64,000 bases of DNA, taken from NCBI RefSeq assembly GCF_014203115.1, contig NZ_JACHIJ010000005.1, positions 372,001 through 436,000 on the forward strand. The letters are read 5' to 3'. The notes beneath the pieces are model-generated. The model ran no database searches, was not told the origin of the DNA, and saw only the letters and a list, made by a program, of their open reading frames with translations. This DNA comes from Afipia massiliensis (GTDB taxonomy: Bacteria > Pseudomonadota > Alphaproteobacteria > Rhizobiales > Xanthobacteraceae). Positions 25,735 through 34,159 of this stretch are shown one piece after another (position 1 is the stretch's first letter; each line of letters begins with the position of its first letter). The position numbers and the translations under genes were made by a program.

Positions 25735-26535
25735 TTACTCAGCCGCCTGACGATGGCTGCGTGCGTAGCGGAGCAGCGCATCGTCATCCACGGTCTGGAT
25801 CGGCGTAAAGTCGCGATGCGCGATGAACTCTGGCCGCGTCGGCGTGCGGATGTAGTTCGATACCGAGTTCAACGTGAGATAGACGATCTTGCGCGGATAC
25901 GGCGTAATGTTGCCGGACGAGCCGTGCACCAGGTTGCCGTGGAACATCAGCATGCCGCCGGGCTTGCCGGTCGGCGCGACGATGCCGCCCTCCTTGACGA
26001 GGCGGGTCACGGTCTCTTCGTCGAGCGTCCAGAGCGGGTACGACGTGGTTGCAAGATCGTGCGAAGCCTTGAGGTCGCCAGCGTTCTGGCTTTTCGGCAC
26101 CAGCATCAGCGGACCGTTGATCGGCATCACCTCGTCGAGAAAAACCGCGATGTTCATGGCAAGCGGCTGTGGCATGCCGTCGTCACGTTTCCAGGTGCCG
26201 TAGTCCTGATGCCATTGCCAGACGTCGCCGGTGAAGGCGGACTTGGCGTTGATCTTGTACTGATGCATGTAGACCTTCTCGCCGAAGATCTGTTCGACCG
26301 GATCGATCATGCGCGGATGCGCGCCGAGCAGGCGAAACGCCTCATTATAAAGGTGCGCGGCAAAGGCGGTGCGCGGCGCACCGCTCTTCTCGCGCCAGAC
26401 CTCCGGGCGCTGCTCGTCGTAGATCGACACGGCCTCGCGCCGCAGGACATCGACTTCCTCAGGCGTGAAAAGCTCCGGCAGAAACAGCCAGCCTTCGGTG
26501 CGGAATTGCTCGAGTTGCTCAGGGGTCAATCGCAT
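25735..26535 (-). CDS. Phytanoyl-CoA dioxygenase family protein (PhyH)
   Basis: A 266-residue Fe(II)/2-oxoglutarate oxygenase, which hydroxylates a substrate while turning 2-oxoglutarate into succinate and CO2. The facial triad is visible: H-x-D in WQWHQDYG (about residues 128-130) and the distal His in LVHGSSGN (about 204), with an Arg in PYPRKIVYL as the 2-oxoglutarate contact. AAGGAGAG before the ATG is strong. Ectoine hydroxylase shares this fold, but no ectoine genes are near. Divergent from a GntR regulator and followed by an oxidoreductase, it may open a catabolic route for an unknown hydroxylatable compound. Confidence 0.92.
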   Translation of the reverse strand: MRLTPEQLEQFRTEGWLFLPELFTPEEVDVLRREAVSIYDEQRPEVWREKSGAPRTAFAAHLYNEAFRLLGAHPRMIDPVEQIFGEKVYMHQYKINAKSAFTGDVWQWHQDYGTWKRDDGMPQPLAMNIAVFLDEVMPINGPLMLVPKSQNAGDLKASHDLATTSYPLWTLDEETVTRLVKEGGIVAPTGKPGGMLMFHGNLVHGSSGNITPYPRKIVYLTLNSVSNYIRTPTRPEFIAHRDFTPIQTVDDDALLRYARSHRQAAE

Positions 26536-26765
26536 GATGGCTCTCCTTGTTATTTTTGGATCGCTTCCCGGTTGTCGTTGTTTTCGTGACGCTTTTTGCG
26601 TCTTCGGTCTTGGTCGGCGCCCAGTTCTTACGGTACACCATTATTGCATTCTGAATTCAGTATTCTAAACTCAAGATGCGGCTTGCACCCTGCCCTGTCA
26701 AGCAGCAACCGTGGTGCTGCGCAGCGAAGAGCCTCGGTGATTCTTCGCTCATTCCTGGAGGAGAC

Positions 26766-27434
26766 GTGCTGGAGTCCCTTGCCCCGCCGAAAAGTCTGGT
26801 CGATCAGGCCTACGAGGTCATCCTCGATGCCTTGTGCGACGGCACATTCAAACCGGGCGAACGTCTCACCCAGGGGAGCATCGCCGCGCGTCTGAATGTG
26901 TCGCGGCAGCCTGTGACTCACGCGCTCGCGGTGTTGAAAGCACAGGGATTTCTCGCGCAGGGACGCCAGGGACTGACCGTCACCGCGGTCGATCCGGATT
27001 TCTTCGAAGCGATCTACCAGATCCGCTCGGCGGTCGAACCGCTCGCGGTCAAGCTGGCGACACCGCGCCTGACCAAGGAATCGATCGCACGCGGGCGCGC
27101 ACTTGTTGAAAATGGCCGCAAGCTGGTGGCCGTCGGCGAAAGCCGCGCCAGCCTGCAGGCCGACATGGACTTCCACTCATTCATCTACGATCTCTCCGGC
27201 AATCCGCTGATCGCCGAAACGATGCGGCTGCACTGGCGGCATCTGCGGCGCGCGATGGGCGAAGTGCTGCGCCATCCGGGCATGTCGATCAGCGTCTGGA
27301 AAGAGCACGGCCGCATTCTCGAAGAAATGATCCGAGGCGACGGCGATGCCGCCGCCGAGTTGATGCGGCGCCATCTGGTCGAGGCTTATGAGCGGGTTGG
27401 AAAGACGGGCGCGCCCGGATCGAAATCGTCGTGA
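26766..27434 (+). CDS. GntR family regulator, FCD type
   Basis: A 222-residue regulator. The winged helix-turn-helix is at about 10-75 (AYEVILDALCDGTFKPGERLTQGSIAARLNVSRQPVTHALAVL). The C-terminal all-helical FCD domain (about 85-210) usually binds a carboxylate ligand through a metal; candidate ligands are DFHSFIY and the later H residues. The GTG at 26766 was chosen because GGAGGA lies 4 bases before it, while the longer frame begins in non-coding-looking sequence. It is divergent from the PhyH gene, which together with the oxidoreductase is its most likely target. Confidence 0.93.
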   Translation: MLESLAPPKSLVDQAYEVILDALCDGTFKPGERLTQGSIAARLNVSRQPVTHALAVLKAQGFLAQGRQGLTVTAVDPDFFEAIYQIRSAVEPLAVKLATPRLTKESIARGRALVENGRKLVAVGESRASLQADMDFHSFIYDLSGNPLIAETMRLHWRHLRRAMGEVLRHPGMSISVWKEHGRILEEMIRGDGDAAAELMRRHLVEAYERVGKTGAPGSKSS

Positions 27435-27467
27435 AGCTTCGCTGGAGCGTCAGCGTCGCATCGTCAG

Positions 27468-28457
27468 CTATTTCCATTCAAATCGATCCGTTGGCTTCAA
27501 CCCGGACTTGAAACCATGGCGAAGGGCTTGAACAGCGGCTGAATCCCCCTTGAGATAGCCGTCGAAGAACAACAGCGCCCCGGCCGCCACGGCGCTGGTA
27601 TAACGCGTCTCCACTTCCGCCCCGTGAGCGTGTGGTCCGTGCTCCAGACCGGAAAACGCGTTATGGCCGGCGCCGTCCAGAACGAGCAGATATTGATGGG
27701 GGATTGTCAGCACTTCATAGGGGATGGTCCGTTGTATCGGATCAAACTCCTTGTTGCCCGGTACGGCATTGCCATCTTCCGTGCCTGTGATGTGAAAGAG
27801 CGGGATGTCGATATCACGATAGAGCGCGGCCAGGTCGCCACCTTGAATGGGCATATTGGGGCTCATCACCAAGCCAGCCCTGACGCGAGGTTCCTTGAAG
27901 AACCATTGTCCGCCTGGCCCCATCCTTTGACCGGCAGCAACCATCGTCGATACGCCGCCATAGGAATGGCCGGCCATTCCGACGCACCCGAGATCCAGGT
28001 GCCCGGCCAGCGGCCCTTCGTGGTTCAGCCTGGCAAGCTCGCGCAGAACGAAAGGCACGTCCTGAAAGCGCGCGCGCGCGGCATTGGCATCCCACATCGC
28101 CTCACGGAGCGCCCGATAGACGTCCGGAGGAGACATGGCGTGCTGCCAGACCGAGTTGTCGGTCGCTGGATGCTGCAAATGCAGGGCGACATATCCGCTT
28201 TCGGCCAGGCTCCGCCCGAGATACGGCATCGACTCGCGCGTTCCGCCGATCCCGTGGGACAAAAGGATCAAGGGATAAACACCGTCGGGAGGGGCCGGAG
28301 CGTAGCTGCGGTATGGCACCGCGCGGCCACGCGCTCGATCATGAAGGACGCCGTCTGTCACGCTGTATGCGCAAGCCGGATTCAAGATTTGACTCCGTTC
28401 ATCAGACGCGCAAGAATTTATGGTCGCAAGAATTTCCGGCTGGTTCGTCTCGTCCAC
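27468..28457 (-). CDS. Alpha/beta hydrolase
   Basis: A 329-residue alpha/beta hydrolase. The oxyanion segment is ILLSHGIGGTRESM (about 85), the nucleophile elbow GHSYGG (about 163), the acid probably in TGTEDGNAV (about 230) and the His in DGAGHNAFSG (about 280). The sequence resembles the platelet-activating-factor acetylhydrolase / dienelactone hydrolase type. No signal peptide is visible. The start codon is GTG and poorly supported, since no clear ribosome-binding site precedes it; a later start is possible. Substrate unknown. It converges on the GntR gene. Confidence 0.86.
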   Translation of the reverse strand: MDETNQPEILATINSCASDERSQILNPACAYSVTDGVLHDRARGRAVPYRSYAPAPPDGVYPLILLSHGIGGTRESMPYLGRSLAESGYVALHLQHPATDNSVWQHAMSPPDVYRALREAMWDANAARARFQDVPFVLRELARLNHEGPLAGHLDLGCVGMAGHSYGGVSTMVAAGQRMGPGGQWFFKEPRVRAGLVMSPNMPIQGGDLAALYRDIDIPLFHITGTEDGNAVPGNKEFDPIQRTIPYEVLTIPHQYLLVLDGAGHNAFSGLEHGPHAHGAEVETRYTSAVAAGALLFFDGYLKGDSAAVQALRHGFKSGLKPTDRFEWK

Positions 28458-28529
28458 CGACTTGGCGGCCAGCGTTAGAGCAATCCCTAATACTCTCTAT
28501 AACCACGCCATTTTTTGCGGGTTCGTATT

Positions 28530-29597
28530 ATGGTTGTCTTTGAAACAAGCGCTCACTATTATCGCTTTTTTGCGAATGAGTCACGCCGCGGCGGTTCTCC
28601 TCTCTACGAGAGGCTGTCGTTGGGAATTGCGGAGAGCCCGGAGCTACAACGTTTGGCGGCGGGCCGGAAAAAAGGTCAGCCGGCGGCCAACCTGATTTTC
28701 GGAGCGGTTCAGTATCTCCTGCTTGGGGACATTGATGATCCACTCAAGGACTACTATCCGAGCCTGGGTGGCAAACGAGCAGCAGACGACGGGGCCTTCG
28801 ATCTATTCGCTGCTTTTTGCAGCGCTCACGAAGCCGAGCTTGCCGAGATCATTTCGAAACGCGCTACCAATACCAATGAAGTCGGGCGCAGCGCCTTGCT
28901 GCTGCCGGCGTTCGATCTGCTTGCGCGCGAAACCGGCACCCCTCTCGGACTCGTCGAAATCGGATCGAGTGCCGGACTCAATCTGAACTTTGACCGATAC
29001 GGGTATCGATACACGGACGAGAAAGGCACGCCGAGACTCGAAAGATGGACAGATGCGCAGTTTGTCCTTTCATGCGTGCTGGAAGGGTCTGCCATCCCCC
29101 CTTTGAGACAGTTTCCGCCGCCGGTTGGATCGCGTGTCGGCCTTGAGCTTTATCCAACAGATGGCAGGGACGCGAACGAACAGCGGTGGCTCAAGGCTCT
29201 TGTTTGGCCTGAGCGCCTCGATCGGCTTGCAAAGCTTGATGGCGCGCTGAAGGTTATCGTCGCGCACCCGCCGCGGATCAGAGGCGGCGACGCGGTGGCG
29301 AACCTGGCCAGCGCGCTGGCTGAAATTCCATCAAATCAAACGCCGTGCGTCTATCACACGATCATGGGCTATCAACTCAACGGCGACCAGCATACGAGCA
29401 TCAACAACACGCTGTTCGCAGCGAGCAAGACGAAGCCTGTCTGGCGGATCACTGTCGAAGGCGAGGTCGCACATTCCAATCCGACAGAGACGTTCAACCC
29501 GCTCAAGGTCAGCAGGTATTTCAACGGAGAGCGGAGGGTCATAACGCTCGCGGTGTGCGATCCGCATGGGCTTTCGATGGAGTGGAAGCAGGCTTAG
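28530..29597 (+). CDS. DUF2332 family protein
   Basis: A 355-residue protein of the DUF2332 family. The block LVEIGSSAGLNLNFDRY (about residues 140-156) looks like a class I methyltransferase motif I (acidic, then glycine-rich), which fits a Rossmann-like fold, but I know no demonstrated activity. A later conserved-looking part is YHTIMGYQL (about 275). The start is taken at the ATG at 28530; TTG at 28515 is in frame. No strong ribosome-binding site is visible. Its last 59 bases overlap, on the other strand, the end of an ATP-grasp gene. Confidence 0.85.
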   Translation: MVVFETSAHYYRFFANESRRGGSPLYERLSLGIAESPELQRLAAGRKKGQPAANLIFGAVQYLLLGDIDDPLKDYYPSLGGKRAADDGAFDLFAAFCSAHEAELAEIISKRATNTNEVGRSALLLPAFDLLARETGTPLGLVEIGSSAGLNLNFDRYGYRYTDEKGTPRLERWTDAQFVLSCVLEGSAIPPLRQFPPPVGSRVGLELYPTDGRDANEQRWLKALVWPERLDRLAKLDGALKVIVAHPPRIRGGDAVANLASALAEIPSNQTPCVYHTIMGYQLNGDQHTSINNTLFAASKTKPVWRITVEGEVAHSNPTETFNPLKVSRYFNGERRVITLAVCDPHGLSMEWKQA

Positions 29598-30603
29598 GCG
29601 AGGCTTTCGGTCTCTTTCTCTGACGCCTGAAACTGTACGTCAGGACATGCGCCACCAGCTCCTCGTATTTGATCCCATGCAGGGCGGCCGCGCGATAGAC
29701 GGCCGACGCCGGGGCCATGTTGCAGGCGATGTTGACCTCTATGAATACGGTTCTCCGAGTAGCGGGATCATACCGGAAGTCAAACCGGGCATAGTCGAAT
29801 GGTGACACCTGCGCCGCCATGTCCGCCGTTGCCTTCAGCGCTTCCTTGGCTCCGGGGCCGTCATACGGAGCCGATGTGTAGGTATTGTTGAGCCCGCGCT
29901 TTCCTTCATTCGTCAGAACATTGTCGCCGGGGCGGCCAGTTTCCTGGAATACGGCGAGCGAACCCGGAGGAAATCCCTCCACCACCGGAACCGTTAGATT
30001 CAGGCCCGGCACGAATTCTTCAGCGATGAAGTCACGGCCTTCGTGACGTGGATCCGAAATGGCAGTTAGCGCGCCGGGCCAGTCGGCCTCGCTGTCGACC
30101 TTGATCACCGCGTCGGAAGCGATTCCCCCGCGCGGCTTGAGAATCCAGGAGCCAGGGAGATGGAACCCATTGCGACCGACATCACTGAAGTTGATGATCT
30201 GGTGTCCGGCAACATCAAGCCCCGCGCTCACAGCCACCTGCTTGGCCAGCACCTTGTCCTCCGAGATCGCGCGGGTGGGCGCGGACGCTCCGAGGCAGGC
30301 CACGCCACGATAGGCGGCAATCGCCGGCGTCAACAGTTCGTGGCCATCGAAGATGGCGTGGGAGTGAATGGCGTACAGGAAATCGAAATCGAGAGGCCCG
30401 AACAGCACCGCATGTTCGCTCGCCGGCGTGACCCTGAAGCCGAGGCTCCGGAGCGCATTAAGCAAGATGGCGTGATAGACAACGTGATAGCCATACTTGG
30501 CTCTGCGTTCAGGGCTGGCGTCAAGGGCGTGACGCGCCAGGAACAGGACATGGGTGTCTGCGATCTCTTCCGGAGTCGGCTTCAATAGGCATTGCGATAT
30601 CAT
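29539..30603 (-). CDS. ATP-grasp ligase, D-Ala-D-Ala ligase-like
   Basis: A 354-residue ATP-grasp protein. After an N-terminal Rossmann-like part (about 15-110), the ATP-grasp core shows the P-loop-like SWILKPRGGIASDAVIKV (about 150), DFIAEEFVPGLNLTVPVV (about 190), and FDFRYDPATRRTVFIEVN (about 275), with the Mg-binding Glu and Asn. It is similar in order to D-alanine-D-alanine ligase but lacks the usual D-Ala ligase context, so another carboxylate-amine or peptide ligation is likely. The last about 30 residues are a basic Lys/Pro/Ser tail that falls in the overlap with DUF2332. GCGAGGGC precedes the ATG. Confidence 0.83.
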   Translation of the reverse strand: MISQCLLKPTPEEIADTHVLFLARHALDASPERRAKYGYHVVYHAILLNALRSLGFRVTPASEHAVLFGPLDFDFLYAIHSHAIFDGHELLTPAIAAYRGVACLGASAPTRAISEDKVLAKQVAVSAGLDVAGHQIINFSDVGRNGFHLPGSWILKPRGGIASDAVIKVDSEADWPGALTAISDPRHEGRDFIAEEFVPGLNLTVPVVEGFPPGSLAVFQETGRPGDNVLTNEGKRGLNNTYTSAPYDGPGAKEALKATADMAAQVSPFDYARFDFRYDPATRRTVFIEVNIACNMAPASAVYRAAALHGIKYEELVAHVLTYSFRRQRKRPKASPKPASTPSKAHADRTPRAL

Positions 30604-30719
30604 CGGCTTGCCCTCGCCTCGCCACTTCAGGATGCCTCACAAACGGTCTCGCGACAAGCGGGAAATCGGCGCCAATTCCAGAGGGATGATCGATCGCCGC
30701 GGCCGATGGCCTTGACGGT

Positions 30720-31709
30720 CTAGACTGGTTGCAGGCCCAGCGACTGCGCGCTCTCCATCCAGACCGGCAATTCGCGCTGATACAACGCATTGGTTTCCTT
30801 GAAGCCAAGCGCCGGTTCCAGCACGAATGTCTTGAGAACCTCTTTCACTTTCGGATCGCTATTCGCCGCCACGCAGAGTTGCGCCAACCGATCGACGATC
30901 GGCTGCGGCGTTGCCTTCGGCAGCGCCCAGCCGGTGAAGCCGCTCACAGTGAAGAACTTCGACGTCGCGCCTTGTTCAGGCAATGTCTTGACGTTCGGGA
31001 GCGCATCGACTTTCTTCGAATGCACCGCAAACGCAACACCGCGATTGCTTTGCAGGACCGGTTGCGCCGCCGTGTAGCTACCCATCGCGACGTCGAGCGT
31101 GCCTTCCATCAGCCCTGTCCACATCGGCGCTTCGCCGCGATAGTGGATCGGTTCGATGTTGAGGCCATATTGCTTGTTGAGTTCATTGATCGTCATGTGC
31201 GGCGCCGAGCCCGCGCTATAAGTGCCGAAATTCACCTTGCCGCTCTTGCGTGCGAAAGCGACGAATTCGTCCAGCGTCGTGACGCCGGATTTCGGGCTCG
31301 CGACCAGCGGCAGCCCGGCGCCCGGGATGATGCTCGCGAGCGTCAGGTCCTTGTCCATATCGTAGCCGGGATTCTTCATCATTGCCCGGTTCATCACATA
31401 GGTGGTGGAAATTGAGCAGAGGATCGTGTGGCCATCGGGCTCCGCGCGCGCGACTTCCGCCGCGCCGATGGAGCCGGAAGCGCCCGCCTTGTTTTCGATG
31501 ACGACGGTCTGTCCCACCTGCTTGGCGATGAATTCGCCGAAGGAGCGCGCAAGCAGATCGGTCTGCCCGCCGGCCGGGTAGCTGCAGACCATACGGATTT
31601 GTCGCGACGGCCACGCGGCTTGCGCCGAGGCCCCGCGCCCGAGGAAGGGCATCGCGGCAGTTGCGGTGCCCGCGGCGATGAAGTGACGGCGATTGAATTT
31701 CTCTGACAT
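30720..31709 (-). CDS. Bug-type periplasmic solute-binding protein
   Basis: A 329-residue extracytoplasmic receptor of the tripartite tricarboxylate transporter (Bug) family, which binds organic acids. The N-terminus has an RRHFIAAG twin-arginine-like motif and a hydrophobic core ending GASAQA, so Tat or Sec export is expected. The mature start SRQIRMVCSYPAGGQTDLLARSF is typical. No TctA or TctB membrane genes lie in the window, as is common for this expanded family. The ATG at 31709 was chosen for the GGGAGGGG that precedes it; the earlier start adds 27 residues with no signal character. Confidence 0.92.
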   Translation of the reverse strand: MSEKFNRRHFIAAGTATAAMPFLGRGASAQAAWPSRQIRMVCSYPAGGQTDLLARSFGEFIAKQVGQTVVIENKAGASGSIGAAEVARAEPDGHTILCSISTTYVMNRAMMKNPGYDMDKDLTLASIIPGAGLPLVASPKSGVTTLDEFVAFARKSGKVNFGTYSAGSAPHMTINELNKQYGLNIEPIHYRGEAPMWTGLMEGTLDVAMGSYTAAQPVLQSNRGVAFAVHSKKVDALPNVKTLPEQGATSKFFTVSGFTGWALPKATPQPIVDRLAQLCVAANSDPKVKEVLKTFVLEPALGFKETNALYQRELPVWMESAQSLGLQPV

Positions 31710-31903
31710 GGTCCCCTCCCTGATTTTTTTTAAGAGGGTATCCATTGTCTCGACCTGCACAAGGGCGAAAGACGGGACAGATTGGCGCATAAAGAACGGG
31801 CCCCAGTCCCTGGGTCATCATCCCGAACCTGCCTTCTGGCTCAATGCTTGCGCCGCACAATCGATTATCGTTGCCGATCGCGGAGCGTTCTGCCTACTGA
31901 AAC

Positions 31904-33223
31904 TCAATAAGCCATCGGCTGCGGGCGTCCGACTCCGCAATACAGAAATCCGTTCCGCGAAACTTCGTCCGGCGAATAGATGTTCCGGAGATCGACAATG
32001 ACCGGCGTGGCCATGGTCACCGCCATTTCCTTCAGATCGAGCGCGCGAAACTGCTCCCACTCGGTGACGATAACCAGCGCATGCGCTCCCTTTGCGCACT
32101 CATAAGCATCGCTGCAGAACGTCACGTCCTCCAGCACCTTCTTCGCCTGCTCCATGCCAACCGGATCGAAAGCGCGCACGGTCGCGCCCATGTCCTGCAA
32201 CGCGGTGATCAGCGGGATCGACGGCGCGTCACGCATGTCATCGGTGTTCGGCTTGAACGTCATTCCCAGCACAGCCACGGACTTTCCGCGCAGATTGCCA
32301 CCGAAGGCATTCGCAACCTTGCGGGCCATGGCGCGCTTGCGCTGGTCATTCACCGCAACGACGGTCTCGATGATCCGCAGCGGCGCTTCATTGTCCTGTC
32401 CGGTTTTGATCAGAGCCAGCGTATCCTTCGGGAAACACGATCCGCCGTATCCCGGACCCGCGTGCAGGAACTTGGCGCCGATTCGATTATCGAGACCAAT
32501 TCCCCGCGCGACCTCCTGCACATTGGCGCCGACCTTTTCGGCCAGATCGGCGATTTCATTAATGAAGGCGACTTTAGTCGCGAGAAATGAATTCGCCGCG
32601 TACTTGATCAGCTCCGCCGTGCGGCGATCTGTGTAAACGATGGGCGCGGCATTGAGATAAAGCGGCCGGTACACCTGGGCCATGATCTCGCGAGCAGCGA
32701 CGTCATCGGTCCCGATCACGATGCGATCCGGATGCTTGAAATCCCGAATTGCGGCGCCTTCGCGCAGGAACTCCGGATTAGAGACGACAGCAAACTTCGC
32801 GTCCGGATTTTGCTCACGAATGATGCGCTCTACTTCGTCGCCGGTACCGACCGGCACCGTCGACTTCGTCACCACCACCGTGAAGTCCGACAGCGCCGCG
32901 GCCACCTCGCGCGCCGCAGCGTAAACATACGACAGATCCGCATGCCCGTCGCCGCGACGTGACGGCGTTCCGACCGCGATGAAAACGACGTCGGCACCGC
33001 GGACTCCCGCCGCCATGTCGCCGGAGAAGCTCAAGCGCCGTTGCTTGACATTGCTCGCCACAAGCTCCGCAAGACCGGGTTCGTAGATCGGGATTTCACC
33101 CCGGTTAAGCGCCTTCACCTTGGTCACATCATTGTCGATGCAAACAACATGGTGTCCAAAATCAGCAAAACATGCACCCGAGACCAGCCCGACATACCCC
33201 GCCCCAACCATCGTGATCCGCAT
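31904..33223 (-). CDS. ugd: UDP-glucose 6-dehydrogenase
   Basis: A 439-residue enzyme of the UDP-glucose/GDP-mannose dehydrogenase family: UDP-glucose plus 2 NAD gives UDP-glucuronate. Domains in order: N-terminal NAD-binding (GAGYVGLVSGACFADFGH at 7-24), central helix, and the catalytic Cys in GPGYGGSCFPKDT (about 260); then the C-terminal UDP-binding domain. GDP-mannose dehydrogenase is less likely from the length and neighbours but not excluded. It is the last gene of the minus arm of the exopolysaccharide locus, and its product would put glucuronate into the polymer. Confidence 0.94.
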   Translation of the reverse strand: MRITMVGAGYVGLVSGACFADFGHHVVCIDNDVTKVKALNRGEIPIYEPGLAELVASNVKQRRLSFSGDMAAGVRGADVVFIAVGTPSRRGDGHADLSYVYAAAREVAAALSDFTVVVTKSTVPVGTGDEVERIIREQNPDAKFAVVSNPEFLREGAAIRDFKHPDRIVIGTDDVAAREIMAQVYRPLYLNAAPIVYTDRRTAELIKYAANSFLATKVAFINEIADLAEKVGANVQEVARGIGLDNRIGAKFLHAGPGYGGSCFPKDTLALIKTGQDNEAPLRIIETVVAVNDQRKRAMARKVANAFGGNLRGKSVAVLGMTFKPNTDDMRDAPSIPLITALQDMGATVRAFDPVGMEQAKKVLEDVTFCSDAYECAKGAHALVIVTEWEQFRALDLKEMAVTMATPVIVDLRNIYSPDEVSRNGFLYCGVGRPQPMAY

Positions 33224-33302
33224 CTATATTCCTGTCTGGTCATGCCATTGCTGCGGCGCTTTCAGCGCGCATCGTTCGGGTTATGAGAGAATAGATCGCT
33301 AT

Positions 33303-34094
33303 CTAGCTGGCGAGAATTTCCCATCCGTCCTTGCCGGGCGGAAAGAAAAAGAAGTTGTTGATGTACGCCTGGCCGGTTTTGCGCCCGCCGTTGGAAAGCA
33401 GCGAGTTGGGATCCTGAAAGATTTCGACATCGAACTGATCGACAGGAACGATGTCGCCATCCTCGACAAAGAATCCGCTATAGCCCCGATCCTGAAAGAA
33501 CTCGAAAACCGATTCAGTGGCCAGCGGCCGATGCCTGTCTTCCGCTTCGACAAGGAAAACCGGCCGGCTTCGTTCGAGCAGGCCGGCCGCGCCGTTCAGA
33601 ACATTCAGCTCATGGCCTTCGACGTCGACTTTCACGAAGGCGACGTCGTCCTGAATCATGTCGTCAAGACGCGCCATCGGAACATTCAGGACGGTGCAGG
33701 ATTTTGCCGAAAGCGCGACCTGCGGCTCGAGGGACGCAAGACCATGAACCGCGCCCTGCTCGCTTTGCGGAATCAGGAGTTCCGCCGCACCCTCGTGGTC
33801 AGACAGCGCGACTTCATGCACGACCACATTCGGCGCAGACGTTCGGCGGAGAACATCCGCCATTGCCCGCGACGGTTCGAACGCATGCACGCGGCGCGAA
33901 AGCCGCGCCAACTCGCGGGTATAGAGCCCGCAATTGGCACCGATATCGACGGTGACGGCATCGTTGCGCACGATCCTGTCCAGAAACGAGAGTTCCACCT
34001 CCGCCGTTTTTGGACGGTGCATGAAATGCCACCGCAACCAGAGTCCCGGAAAAGTTTCTTTCAGCGCATTCTTGACTTGCCGCACAGCTGTCAT
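33303..34094 (-). CDS. FkbM family methyltransferase
   Basis: A 263-residue SAM-dependent methyltransferase of the FkbM family. Motif I is VDIGANCGLYTREL (about 48-61), followed by VHAFEPS and the later FVKVDVEGHELNVLNGA (about 155-171) characteristic of FkbM proteins. Family members O-methylate sugars or other hydroxyls, often in polysaccharide loci. Position between ManC and UDP-glucose dehydrogenase suggests methylation of a sugar in the same polymer, which is inference. There is no signal peptide. Confidence 0.92.
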   Translation of the reverse strand: MTAVRQVKNALKETFPGLWLRWHFMHRPKTAEVELSFLDRIVRNDAVTVDIGANCGLYTRELARLSRRVHAFEPSRAMADVLRRTSAPNVVVHEVALSDHEGAAELLIPQSEQGAVHGLASLEPQVALSAKSCTVLNVPMARLDDMIQDDVAFVKVDVEGHELNVLNGAAGLLERSRPVFLVEAEDRHRPLATESVFEFFQDRGYSGFFVEDGDIVPVDQFDVEIFQDPNSLLSNGGRKTGQAYINNFFFFPPGKDGWEILAS

Positions 34095-34159
34095 CGCCGC
34101 CGCCTTTCTCTTGCCTCATCACGCGAAACCGCCGCGACGGGCGGAATCTTCGATCAGGC

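Noticed and set aside
26640-26700. ATG-starting extension of the GntR gene at 26676
   Set aside because: The added 30 residues are Cys/Pro-rich and unlike GntR starts; GTG at 26766 has a near-perfect ribosome-binding site.
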